7,358 nucleotides of DNA, from the NCBI GenBank assembly GCA_013695335.1, contig JACDAR010000089.1, forward strand, positions 1-7,358. The letters are read 5' to 3'. Of the stretch, positions 1 to 5,465 are shown piece after piece. The DNA comes from Rubrobacter sp. GTDB lineage: Bacteria; Actinomycetota; Rubrobacteria; Rubrobacterales; Rubrobacteraceae. The notes below the pieces were generated by a model that did no database searches, was not told the origin of the DNA, and saw only the letters and a list, made by a program, of their open reading frames with translations. Both the position numbers and the translations under genes were made by a program. How positions within the stretch are numbered: the stretch's first letter is position 1; each line of letters opens with the position of its first letter.

Positions 1-2
1 AC

Positions 3-152
3 GTCAGTATCAGGGGAGTCGTCAACGTCACCATGACCATCAAGAGCAACACAGGAAGGGTCTACCAGTTGGATCACCTGGCCCTCCCAGATGCCCGCCA
101 GGTAAAGAAAGCCGTCGAACAGCAGAAGCGCCGGGCCGGCCTGTACGAGTAG
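3..152 (+). CDS. C-terminal end of a PH-domain-like (bPH) protein, 5' end outside window
   Basis: Open from the window edge to a TAG at 150-152, giving 49 residues. The frame reads a beta-rich stretch (VVNVTMTIKSNTGRVYQLDHL) and then a basic amphipathic helix (ALPDARQVKKAVEQQKRRAG) ending LYE. A last strand or two followed by 'PDA..V..AV..Q' is how bacterial PH-like domains (DUF304/YdbS type) commonly end, and these proteins are usually membrane-anchored with a cytoplasmic or surface PH fold. That assignment rests on the general pattern of a short tail, so it is tentative. The ATG at 33 lies inside the strand region and is unlikely to be a real start. The gene converges with the minus-strand gene that stops at 162, with only 9 bp between the stop codons. 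Confidence 0.55.
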   Translation, partial: VSIRGVVNVTMTIKSNTGRVYQLDHLALPDARQVKKAVEQQKRRAGLYE

Positions 153-166
153 GGAAATTTCCTACT
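148..166. terminator. Palindrome spanning two convergent stop codons, possible weak bidirectional terminator
   Basis: AGTAGG (148-153) and CCTACT (161-166) form a perfect 6-bp inverted repeat around a 7-nt AT-rich loop. The TAG stop of the plus-strand gene lies in the left arm and the TAG stop of the minus-strand gene lies in the right arm. No long T-run follows on either side, so as an intrinsic terminator it would be weak. It may simply mark the convergent gene end. Confidence 0.3.
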
Positions 167-764
167 GCACCACCACGTTGAAATCGTAGAAGGCTTTGCC
201 ACTGGCGGCTTCATCGTCCACCTGGACAGCGACGATCATGAGATACCGCCCGGACGCCAGGTTCACCTTCGCCTCTGCTCCCCCGTTAACCCGCTCCACC
301 GGGAGCGTTTCTACCCTTGTACCGAAGGTGGGGTTGTGTACACCCTCGCGCCCCCGCGCCATCCGATCCTGCTTCCCGGCGAGTTCCATGTCGAGCGGCA
401 CACCCTGCCGGGTGACGCGAACATCTACCTCTTCAGGCGCGGATGCGCCCCCGTACTCGAAAAACATCGGCCCCTCCCGCCCAACCTGCAATGCCTCGAC
501 CCGCCGACCACTACGATCCACAGCCCCGGCCTCGCTGCTGATGCAGACCTTCCGGTCAGGCAGCCAGCCCTGCTTCTCCCGCCAGCAGCCCACGATCCCA
601 ACCCCCTGCCTCGTCTCGCCTTCGGCAGTCAACGTAGCCCCCGGCGGCTCCGGCATCGGCCCTCCGAAACCGAGGACGCCGCTGTTGACCACCAGGAGTA
701 TCGAGAGGGCAAATAGGGGGCTTGCGATGATGAAGATCAGGATGATTCCGACGCTCCGACTCAT
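162..764 (-). CDS. Hypothetical membrane-anchored extracytoplasmic protein, 200 aa
   Basis: I do not recognise a family. After a short N-terminus (MSRSVG) comes one hydrophobic segment, about residues 6-30 (IILIFIIASPLFALSILLVVNSG). It has no cleavage or lipobox cysteine, so it is probably an uncleaved anchor. The remaining roughly 170 residues are polar and strand-rich. Two cysteines (in VGCWRE and KVCISS) could form a disulfide outside the cell. The C-terminus (GRYLMIVAVQVDDEA...AFYDFNVVVQ) looks like the last strands of a beta-sandwich. The ATG at 764 is preferred: GAGGG (776-772) sits 7 nt upstream and overlaps the stop codon of the preceding gene. A GTG at 785 in the same frame has no ribosome binding site. 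It is the second gene of an operon after the membrane protein ending at 775, with a 10-nt gap, so the two are likely co-translated and functionally linked. Confidence 0.7.
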   Translation of the reverse strand: MSRSVGIILIFIIASPLFALSILLVVNSGVLGFGGPMPEPPGATLTAEGETRQGVGIVGCWREKQGWLPDRKVCISSEAGAVDRSGRRVEALQVGREGPMFFEYGGASAPEEVDVRVTRQGVPLDMELAGKQDRMARGREGVHNPTFGTRVETLPVERVNGGAEAKVNLASGRYLMIVAVQVDDEAASGKAFYDFNVVVQ

Positions 765-774
765 CGCGCCGCCC

Positions 775-1527
775 TCATGCCCCACAGCCCACGAAGGTCG
801 AACACGCCAGGGAGATCGTCCCGGTGGCGGCCGGCAGTATCGCCGCGAGCAGGGCGAACGTCATGGCGGCGTCCCGCCCCAATTCATGCCCGGAGGAGAT
901 CCTTCGAGACCGCAGGATCGTCAGAAACACACCGATCGCCAGGGCCGCCAGGCTTACCTGTACCATCGTTTCGTAGTTGAATCTGTACCATCCAGGACGC
1001 ACGTCGGGTATCCAGGGAATCAGCCAGGCATTCTCCATGGCAAGCAAGAACGCCGGGCCAACGATCGAGGCGAGCAACACGGCCGCGCCGTCCCACCCCA
1101 ACCTGCCCCTCGCACCCCGGAACAACAGGGCCGCCACGCTGGCTTTCGAGGAGATCACCAACTCACAAGCTCCCAGACTGTAGATGGCGCCCCCGCCCCA
1201 CACCACCGCATCGAGCGCCGGCACGAAGAAGGCCGCCGACGTCAGCGCCGCCAGAACCACCGCCGACGCCACCGCGACACCCATCACGGCCGGCAACCGG
1301 CTGCGATCCCGAACCCCCACGTTGCACACCCAACCCGCCACCACCGCCGAAACAAGAGCCCCAACCAGCAACGCCAGAGGCAGAACTACCGTCGCCGGAA
1401 CAACCAGCCCCATCGCAAAAACCGGTAACGTGGCCGCCAACCCCAGCAACGCCGCCCCGCACGTAGCAACGATATACCGAAGGGCATAAACCACGGTTTC
1501 GTCCACCTCTGCCATCCGCCGGACCAA
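775..1527 (-). CDS. Multi-pass integral membrane protein of unknown function, 250 aa
   Basis: Long Ala/Val/Leu-rich segments give roughly 6-8 membrane helices over the whole length. Examples are AALLGLAATLPVFAMGLVV, VVLPLALLVGALVSAVVAGWV, GVAVASAVVLAALTSAAFF, AVLLASIVGPAFLLAMENAWLI, VSLAALAIGVFLTIL and the C-terminal AMTFALLAAILPAATGTISLAC. No transporter signature or catalytic motif is recognisable. The TTG at 1527 is chosen because GGTGATC (1535-1529), complementary to the 16S rRNA tail, lies directly before it. The in-frame ATG at 1515 (246 aa) is the alternative and has no good binding site. It is the first gene of a two-gene operon with the anchored protein downstream. It is divergent from the TetR gene at 1602 across a region full of TetR-like half-sites, so it is the probable target of that repressor. 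A role in efflux or envelope stress would fit but is inference. Confidence 0.72.
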   Translation of the reverse strand: MVRRMAEVDETVVYALRYIVATCGAALLGLAATLPVFAMGLVVPATVVLPLALLVGALVSAVVAGWVCNVGVRDRSRLPAVMGVAVASAVVLAALTSAAFFVPALDAVVWGGGAIYSLGACELVISSKASVAALLFRGARGRLGWDGAAVLLASIVGPAFLLAMENAWLIPWIPDVRPGWYRFNYETMVQVSLAALAIGVFLTILRSRRISSGHELGRDAAMTFALLAAILPAATGTISLACSTFVGCGA

Positions 1528-1538
1528 AGATCACCGTA

Positions 1539-1566
1539 CTTACATTGTAAATTTACAGCTTATACT
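1539..1566 (+). promoter_or_regulatory. Predicted promoter of the TetR gene at 1602
   Basis: A -35-like CTTACA (1539-1544) is followed by a 16-bp spacer and the -10 hexamer TATACT (1561-1566). The expected start is near 1573, leaving a short leader with GGAGG at 1591-1595. Both hexamers lie inside the operator half-sites, so bound repressor should block polymerase. Confidence 0.5.
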
Positions 1567-1571
1567 GTAAG
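1544..1571 (-). promoter_or_regulatory. Predicted promoter of the membrane-protein operon
   Basis: On the minus strand a -35-like CTTACA (1571-1566) is followed by a 16-bp spacer and the -10 hexamer TACAAT (1549-1544). This is the same geometry as the plus-strand promoter, and the two overlap face to face. The predicted start is near 1537, about 10 nt before the TTG at 1527. A leader that short leaves the start choice for the operon's first gene open. Confidence 0.45.
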
Positions 1572-1601
1572 CTGCAAAGGTCAAGCGAATGGAGGTTTTG
1601 G

Positions 1602-2228
1602 ATGGCGGTTACGGGACGACAGCCTTTGAGTCGGCGGCGGATTTTGGAGGCGGCGGTAGCGTTTGTGGATCGGGAGGGGTTGGATGCGCTCTCGATGCGC
1701 AAGCTCGGGGGTGAGCTTGGGGTGGAGGCGATGTCGCTCTACAACCACGTTCCGAACAAGGGCGCTTTGCTCGATGGGATGGTCGAGGTTTTGCTTGGTG
1801 AGTTGGAAGTTCCACCTGAAGGCGAAGGATGGGAGGATCGCATCAGGGACGCGTACAGGCGTTTCCGGCGGCTGGCCCACGACCACCCTGACATCTTCTC
1901 CCTGCTCATCACGCGTCCGCCCGAGGCCATGTACGGCGTCTGGCTGGCCGAGGAGTTTCTGAGGACGCTCAGGGAGGCAGGGTTCGAGCCCAGGATGGCG
2001 CTGCATGCCTTTCGGGCGCTGAACAGCTACACCGTCGGGTATGCGATGGCCGAGATACGGGACTTCGCACTCGAACCAGGCGGCTCCAGGGCCGGCGCCC
2101 TCCAGCTCTCAGAAGAGGAGTTCCCTCACATATCCGAGCTCAGGCAGCACCTCGAAGGCGTCGACCGCGACGCCGAGTTCGAGTTTGGCCTGGATCTCAT
2201 CTTCACTGGCCTGCGCGAACTGGCGTGA
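1602..2228 (+). CDS. TetR/AcrR-family repressor with Tet-repressor-type C-terminal domain, 208 aa
   Basis: The N-terminal DNA-binding domain is clear: LSRRRILEAAVAFVDREGLDALSMRKLGGELGVEAMSLYNHV at residues 9-50. The turn and recognition helix are at about 30-50, including the family's 'G.....LYNHV.NK..LLD' ending. The rest is all-helical. Its spacing and motifs (RDAYRRFRRLAHDHPDIFSLLITRPP, then ALHAFRALNSYTVGYAMAE, then FEFGLDLIFTGL) match the TetR_C_1 ligand-binding and dimerisation domain. Length is normal for the family. The ATG at 1602 has GGAGG (1591-1595) 6 nt upstream. It is transcribed divergently from the membrane-protein operon across a four-half-site operator, the classical layout of a repressor that controls its neighbour and itself. 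The ligand cannot be told from sequence. Confidence 0.92.
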   Translation: MAVTGRQPLSRRRILEAAVAFVDREGLDALSMRKLGGELGVEAMSLYNHVPNKGALLDGMVEVLLGELEVPPEGEGWEDRIRDAYRRFRRLAHDHPDIFSLLITRPPEAMYGVWLAEEFLRTLREAGFEPRMALHAFRALNSYTVGYAMAEIRDFALEPGGSRAGALQLSEEEFPHISELRQHLEGVDRDAEFEFGLDLIFTGLRELA

Positions 2229-2285
2229 GAGACCCTGACGAACCAGCCTGCGTACCCTGACTTCCCGACAGGAGAACCTCCCCCG

Positions 2286-2546
2286 TCAACTGCCGTCGTC
2301 CCGGTCTTTGCGCTTCCCGTTCGGTTCGCTGGGGTTTTTGAGATCCCGCCACACGTCGCGTCCCACCCGGTAGAAGAGATAGATGACGATGGGGGCGGCG
2401 ATGATCGGGATCACAGTCCTCAAGTTCCCCGAAGGGCCGAACGAAGAGGCCGAGAACAGGAACAGCACGACCCCGATCGTCGTGACGATGGCGGTCACCG
2501 CCGCCAACCCTACCGCCACTACGGTGTTCACGCATCCCGACCTCAT
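2286..2546 (-). CDS. Small two-helix membrane protein, 86 aa
   Basis: I do not recognise a family. Residues 8-32 (TVVAVGLAAVTAIVTTIGVVLFLFS) and 43-60 (RTVIPIIAAPIVIYLFYR) are two membrane helices joined by a short Gly/Ser/Pro loop. The last 25 residues are strongly charged (GRDVWRDLKNPSEPNGKRKDRDDGS) and probably cytoplasmic. The ATG at 2546 is chosen because GAGGAG (2557-2552 on the minus strand) lies 5 nt upstream. A GTG at 2573 would add nine residues without a binding site. It converges with the TetR gene, 57 bp between stops. It follows the 94-aa gene in the same direction after 135 bp, so co-transcription is possible but not evident. Confidence 0.65.
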   Translation of the reverse strand: MRSGCVNTVVAVGLAAVTAIVTTIGVVLFLFSASSFGPSGNLRTVIPIIAAPIVIYLFYRVGRDVWRDLKNPSEPNGKRKDRDDGS

Positions 2547-2669
2547 CCACGCTCCTCGCACGCGCCGGTCCACGACGATGCTCTTCGCCGATAAGGAGTT
2601 TCAATAAAGCGCCGGACACAATCTACCGCAAGCAACCGCCGACTTCGACTCTCGAACGCCACCCGAAAC

Positions 2670-2683
2670 AGGCGAACGCGCCT
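2670..2683 (-). terminator. Possible weak hairpin at the end of the 94-aa gene
   Basis: AGGCG (2670-2674) and CGCCT (2679-2683) form a perfect 5-bp stem with a 4-nt loop overlapping the stop codon of the minus-strand gene. On that strand it is followed by GTTTCGGG. The T-run is only three bases, so termination would be inefficient. Confidence 0.2.
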
Positions 2684-2966
2684 ACCCCAGACCACGAACC
2701 TCCCTGACCCGGTCAATGCCCATAACCGTGATCCTGAACTCCGCAGACGCTTCACCCTCCATCACGAAATGCTTGTTCAGCAGATACCGCAGCGCCACGT
2801 CGGCCTCCGTAGTCCCGGCCTCCAAACCCGCAACCTTCGCCGCGCTCTCGGGCTCGGGTTCTCCAGGCGCCCCAATGGGAACGCCAACGTTCGGGTTATG
2901 GCCAGACAGATCGTAGAACGCCTCAAGTAACTTCGTTGCTGCTTCTTCAACGCCGCTCGTCGCCAT
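2682..2966 (-). CDS. Small hypothetical protein, possible winged-helix fold, 94 aa
   Basis: A helix at residues 5-20 (GVEEAATKLLEAFYDL) is followed by a Gly/Pro-rich linker (24-38). Next come a short helix with SAAKVAGL (41-48), a longer helix TEADVALRYLLNKHFV (53-68), a strand pair EGEASAEFRITVMG (70-83) and a last helix IDRVREV. The order helix, helix, 'recognition' helix, beta-wing ('F.IT..Gid.v.e') is what winged-helix domains look like, but no family-defining motif is present, so DNA binding is only an inference. The ATG at 2966 is preceded at a good distance by a long purine-rich binding site (AAGGGAGGGAG), which supports a real, well-translated gene. It is divergent from the MFS transporter gene, sharing about 116 bp. 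Confidence 0.68.
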   Translation of the reverse strand: MATSGVEEAATKLLEAFYDLSGHNPNVGVPIGAPGEPEPESAAKVAGLEAGTTEADVALRYLLNKHFVMEGEASAEFRITVMGIDRVREVRGLG

Positions 2967-3019
2967 ATCTCCCTCCCTTCTCGTTTCCGACAGTTTAAAG
3001 TACCATCGCTCTCTTATAT

Positions 3020-3047
3020 TTGACCACTCGTTCAGAATATGTAAGCT
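3020..3047 (+). promoter_or_regulatory. Candidate promoter of the MFS/TetR pair
   Basis: TTGACC (3020-3025) is a 5-of-6 match to the -35 consensus. It is followed by a 16-bp spacer and the weak -10-like TAAGCT (3042-3047). The start would fall near 3054, about 29 nt before the TTG start and upstream of the AAGGAGG at 3067-3073. The -10 matches only three of six positions, so confidence is low. Confidence 0.3.
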
Positions 3048-3082
3048 GGGCCAGGGTACATACCATAAGGAGGCACGAGACT

Positions 3083-4345
3083 TTGGAAAACCTGAAGCCC
3101 AGTTGGAGGAGGTCTCCCGTCTTCGTGATCGTGTGCGGGTGTCTTATTGCTATGATCACCTACGGCGTCAGGACGAGCTTCGGGCTCTTTACGGAGCCGC
3201 TTTCGCAGAGCAATGGCTGGGGCAGGGAGGTCTTCGCCCTGTCCATCGCCATCCAGAACCTCCTCTGGGGGCTCGCGCAACCCGCCGCCGGGGCGTTCGC
3301 GGATCGGTTCGGCTCCATGCGGGTGCTTGCCGCGGGTGGCGTCGTATACGCCGTGGGTGTCGGGCTCATGTCTGTTAGCGGTACCCCGATCACGATGCAA
3401 CTAACCGGCGGCGTACTCGTGGGCCTCGGCCTCGCCGGGGCTTCTTTCACCATGGTCATAGCGGCCCTCGGCAGGCTGGTCCCGGGGGAACGGAGATCCT
3501 GGGCGATGGGGCTCGCGACGGCGGCGGGCTCGTTCGGGCAGTTTGTTTTCGCCCCGCTGGGCCAATCCTTTATCTCGGCCTACGGCTGGCAGACCGCGCT
3601 CCTGTTTCTGGCAGCCTGCACGGTAGCCGTCCCTGTACTCGCGCTGGCTTTGAGGGGGGATCACGGGAACGTCAGTTCCACGAACGAGCCAGAACTCCCG
3701 GCCCGCGATGCGATAAGGGCCGCGTTCGGGCACGGCAGCTACCTGCTCCTCGTGGCTGGGTTCTTTGTGTGCGGCTTTCACGTCGCCTTCATCACCACCC
3801 ACCTTCCAGCCTATCTCTCTGACGCAGCAGCGCAAGCGCATCCCCACGGGATGCATGGTGCGGGTGTCGCGAAACTGGGGGCGTGGGCGCTGGCGATCAT
3901 CGGCCTGGCGAACATCGTCGGCTCGTATACTTCGGGGCTCCTGGGAGACAGGTACAGCAAGCGGAAGATGCTCTCAGGCATCTATCTGGCTCGTGGGGCT
4001 GTGATCGCAGTGTTCGTCACCCTTTCCCCAACGACGCCCGTGGTCATAGCCTTCGCCGCGTTGATGGGCGTTCTGTGGCTCTCGACCGTGCCGCTCACTT
4101 CAGGGCTCGTCGCCGTGATATTCGGCACCAGGCATCTGGGCGCGCTCTTCGGTTTCGTCTTCCTCAGCCATCAGGTCGGCGCGTTCCTCGGCGTCTGGCT
4201 CGGCGGCGTCGCCTACGAGATGACGGGCTCGTACGACCTGATCTGGTGGACCAGCATCGCGCTCGCCATCATCGCCGCAGCCCTGCACTGGCCGATAGTC
4301 GAACGCCGCGCCGCACTCCCCGCGCTGGCCGAGCCCGCAGGCTAG
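3083..4345 (+). CDS. Major facilitator superfamily transporter (YcxA-like), 420 aa
   Basis: A secondary transporter of the inner membrane with 12 predicted helices in two halves separated by a polar loop at about residues 191-215. MFS motif A is seen after helix 2 as AGAFADRFGSMR (69-80), and its second-half copy as SGLLGDRYSKRK (284-295). The opening (ITYGVRTSFGLFTEPLSQSNGWGRE...IAIQNLLWGLAQPAAGAFADRFG) is characteristic of the YcxA-like/monocarboxylate-permease branch. The substrate is unknown; an organic acid or drug is possible. A His-rich loop HPHGMHG (253-259) before helix 8 is unusual and might bind metal. The frame is open from a TTG at 3020, but TTG 3083 is the likely start: AAGGAGG (3067-3073) lies 9 nt before it and the protein then begins MENLKPSWRRSPVF. 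The TetR gene starts 2 bp after the TAG stop, so the two form an operon. Confidence 0.9.
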   Translation: MENLKPSWRRSPVFVIVCGCLIAMITYGVRTSFGLFTEPLSQSNGWGREVFALSIAIQNLLWGLAQPAAGAFADRFGSMRVLAAGGVVYAVGVGLMSVSGTPITMQLTGGVLVGLGLAGASFTMVIAALGRLVPGERRSWAMGLATAAGSFGQFVFAPLGQSFISAYGWQTALLFLAACTVAVPVLALALRGDHGNVSSTNEPELPARDAIRAAFGHGSYLLLVAGFFVCGFHVAFITTHLPAYLSDAAAQAHPHGMHGAGVAKLGAWALAIIGLANIVGSYTSGLLGDRYSKRKMLSGIYLARGAVIAVFVTLSPTTPVVIAFAALMGVLWLSTVPLTSGLVAVIFGTRHLGALFGFVFLSHQVGAFLGVWLGGVAYEMTGSYDLIWWTSIALAIIAAALHWPIVERRAALPALAEPAG

Positions 4346-4347
4346 GG

Positions 4348-4929
4348 ATGCCGCGTACCAAAGCCTTCGAACCAGAAGCCGCACTCCACGAGGCGATGGA
4401 GTTGTTCTGGCGCAAGGGATACGGGGCGACCTCGATGCGGGATCTCCTCGACGCCATGCACGTCGGTCGTGGCAGCTTCTACGACACCTTCGGAGACAAG
4501 CACACCGTCTTCCTCGCCGCACTAGACCGCTTCGAGAAGATCAGAACTTCCTGGATCATCGAAGCCCTCGAAAGCCCCGGTCCACCGCTGGAATCCATAC
4601 GCCAAATTTTCGGGCGCACGGTGGATAATCTCGTCCAATTCGAGCCCCGGCGTGGCTGTCTCCTCGCCAACACAGCAGTCGAACTCGCACCCCACGATCC
4701 GGAGGTGGCAAAGAAGATCTCAGCCTACATCCGCCGCACCGAATCCGCCTTCGCAAAAGCCCTGGATCGAGCCAAGGACGTCGGCGATATTCCGAATGAC
4801 AGAGACACCAAAGCCCTGGCCCGCTTCCTCGTCAGCAACCTGCACGGGCTCCGCGTCATGGCCCGCGCTGGTGAAGATCGGGCGTCCCTCGACGATATTG
4901 TCGAAACCATAATCGGGGCGTTACGGTGA
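4348..4929 (+). CDS. TetR/AcrR-family regulator, 193 aa, probable partner of the MFS gene
   Basis: The HTH domain covers residues 1-55 (AALHEAMELFWRKGYGATSMRDLLDAMHVGRGSFYDTFGDKHTVFLAALDRF). It has the family's 'G...TSM.DL..A..V..GS.Y..F..K' pattern. The C-terminal helical domain contains RRGCLLANTAVELAPHDPEV (101-120), a motif shared by many NemR/ComR-like regulators. Cys104 in it is the only cysteine of the protein, so if it senses electrophiles or oxidants it would do so with one thiol; that is inference. The ATG at 4348 lies 2 bp after the MFS stop with no clear separate binding site beyond the weak TAGGG. Translation is probably coupled to the transporter. The longer same-frame reading from 3883 is out-of-frame MFS sequence. 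It likely represses its own operon, but I see no obvious palindrome upstream of the transporter. Confidence 0.9.
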   Translation: MPRTKAFEPEAALHEAMELFWRKGYGATSMRDLLDAMHVGRGSFYDTFGDKHTVFLAALDRFEKIRTSWIIEALESPGPPLESIRQIFGRTVDNLVQFEPRRGCLLANTAVELAPHDPEVAKKISAYIRRTESAFAKALDRAKDVGDIPNDRDTKALARFLVSNLHGLRVMARAGEDRASLDDIVETIIGALR

Positions 4930-5042
4930 GCTGGTTGGCCGTTATTGGTGGCTGAGAATCGCCCGCCCAAGGGAGTAGATCCGGACGCCCTCTTGATCCT
5001 GTTAACTCTGCGGTGGTTTGATATAGACTGAACTCGGTCAAC
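4930..5042. other. Intergenic stretch between the TetR gene and the methyltransferase remnant
   Basis: No gene or hairpin terminator is evident in this 113 bp. A -10-like TATAGA (5022-5027) lies shortly before the truncated methyltransferase, but the upstream TTAACT (5002-5007) is only 14 bp away, so no promoter is called. Confidence 0.4.
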
Positions 5043-5465
5043 TTGCCGAAAGGAACGAGTCAACGTCGTATGGCGGAGATCAGGGAACCATCTGCTGAAT
5101 ACGCTCGGAGAAAAGAAGCTCCTACGTTCTTCGGAGAGCAGGAGAAGAAAGGCAAAGTCGTATTTGAGCAGGGAGCCGAGAATGCCAATCGGCAAAATCC
5201 TTCTCTTTACTATGACCATCCGAACGGAGCACTCTGGGTCGGGGACGCGGTTGCGTGGCTGGCTTCCCTGGATTCCGGCTCCGTGGATCTGATCTTCGCC
5301 GACCCGCCATATAACATCAAGAAAGCCGAGTGGGACACGTTCGAGTCTCAGCAGAAATACGTCGAATGGTCGCTCGAGTGGATCGAGCAGGCCGCACGAG
5401 AGCGTCATGAGATCTGCGGTCGAGAACCTGTAGCTCCTTGCCATCCGCTGCTCTTCCATGAATAA
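5043..5465 (+). pseudogene. Truncated DNA adenine methyltransferase (N-terminal part only)
   Basis: Residues 56-118 (numbered from TTG 5043) are clearly the start of an N6-adenine or related amino-methyltransferase: LYYDHPNGALWVGDAVAWLASLDSGSVDLIFADPPYNIKKAEWDTF, with catalytic motif IV DPPY at 87-90. After WIEQAAR (113-119), where such enzymes continue into 'VL...G' and later the target-recognition domain, the similarity stops. The last 20 residues (RHEICGREPV...) are antisense of the neighbouring nuclease gene. In the beta-type motif order (IV first, X and I last) everything that binds S-adenosylmethionine, including FxGxG, is missing, and 140 aa is under half the usual length. It is almost certainly inactive. 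The start is unsure: TTG 5043 or ATG 5070; AAAGGA (5049-5054) is too far from the ATG. The first 55 residues are charged and unassigned. Confidence 0.82.

Larger units (their letters stand above)
1539..1571. promoter_or_regulatory. Divergent operator: four TTACA/TGTAA half-sites
   Basis: Half-sites are TTACA (1540-1544), TGTAA (1546-1550), TTACA (1553-1557) and TGTAA (1566-1570). They build three overlapping palindromes: TTACATTGTAA (1540-1550), the perfect 12-mer TGTAAATTTACA (1546-1557), and TTACAG-6 bp-CTGTAA (1553-1570). The outer ends CTTACA (1539-1544) and TGTAAG (1566-1571) also mirror each other. Palindromes of the TTACAnTGTAA kind are typical of actinobacterial TetR-family operators. 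Their position between a tetR-like gene and a divergent membrane operon makes autoregulation and control of the operon the natural reading. Confidence 0.75.

Noticed and set aside
196..1428. 410-codon open frame on the plus strand opposite the membrane operon
   Set aside because: It is rich in Pro, Arg, Thr and His with no membrane or domain pattern, crosses two genes well supported on the other strand, and is a usual antisense shadow in GC-rich DNA.
2203..2619. 138-codon minus-strand open frame over the small membrane protein
   Set aside because: Arg/Gly-rich out-of-frame reading. The 86-aa frame has two clear membrane helices and a GAGGAG binding site.
3020..3082. Longer MFS start at TTG 3020
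   Set aside because: No binding site precedes it and the extra 21 residues do not look like transporter. AAGGAGG sits correctly for TTG 3083.
3883..4347. N-terminal extension of the second TetR protein within the MFS gene
   Set aside because: The added 155 residues are an Arg-rich out-of-frame reading of the transporter. The TetR domain begins normally at MPRTKAFEPEAAL.
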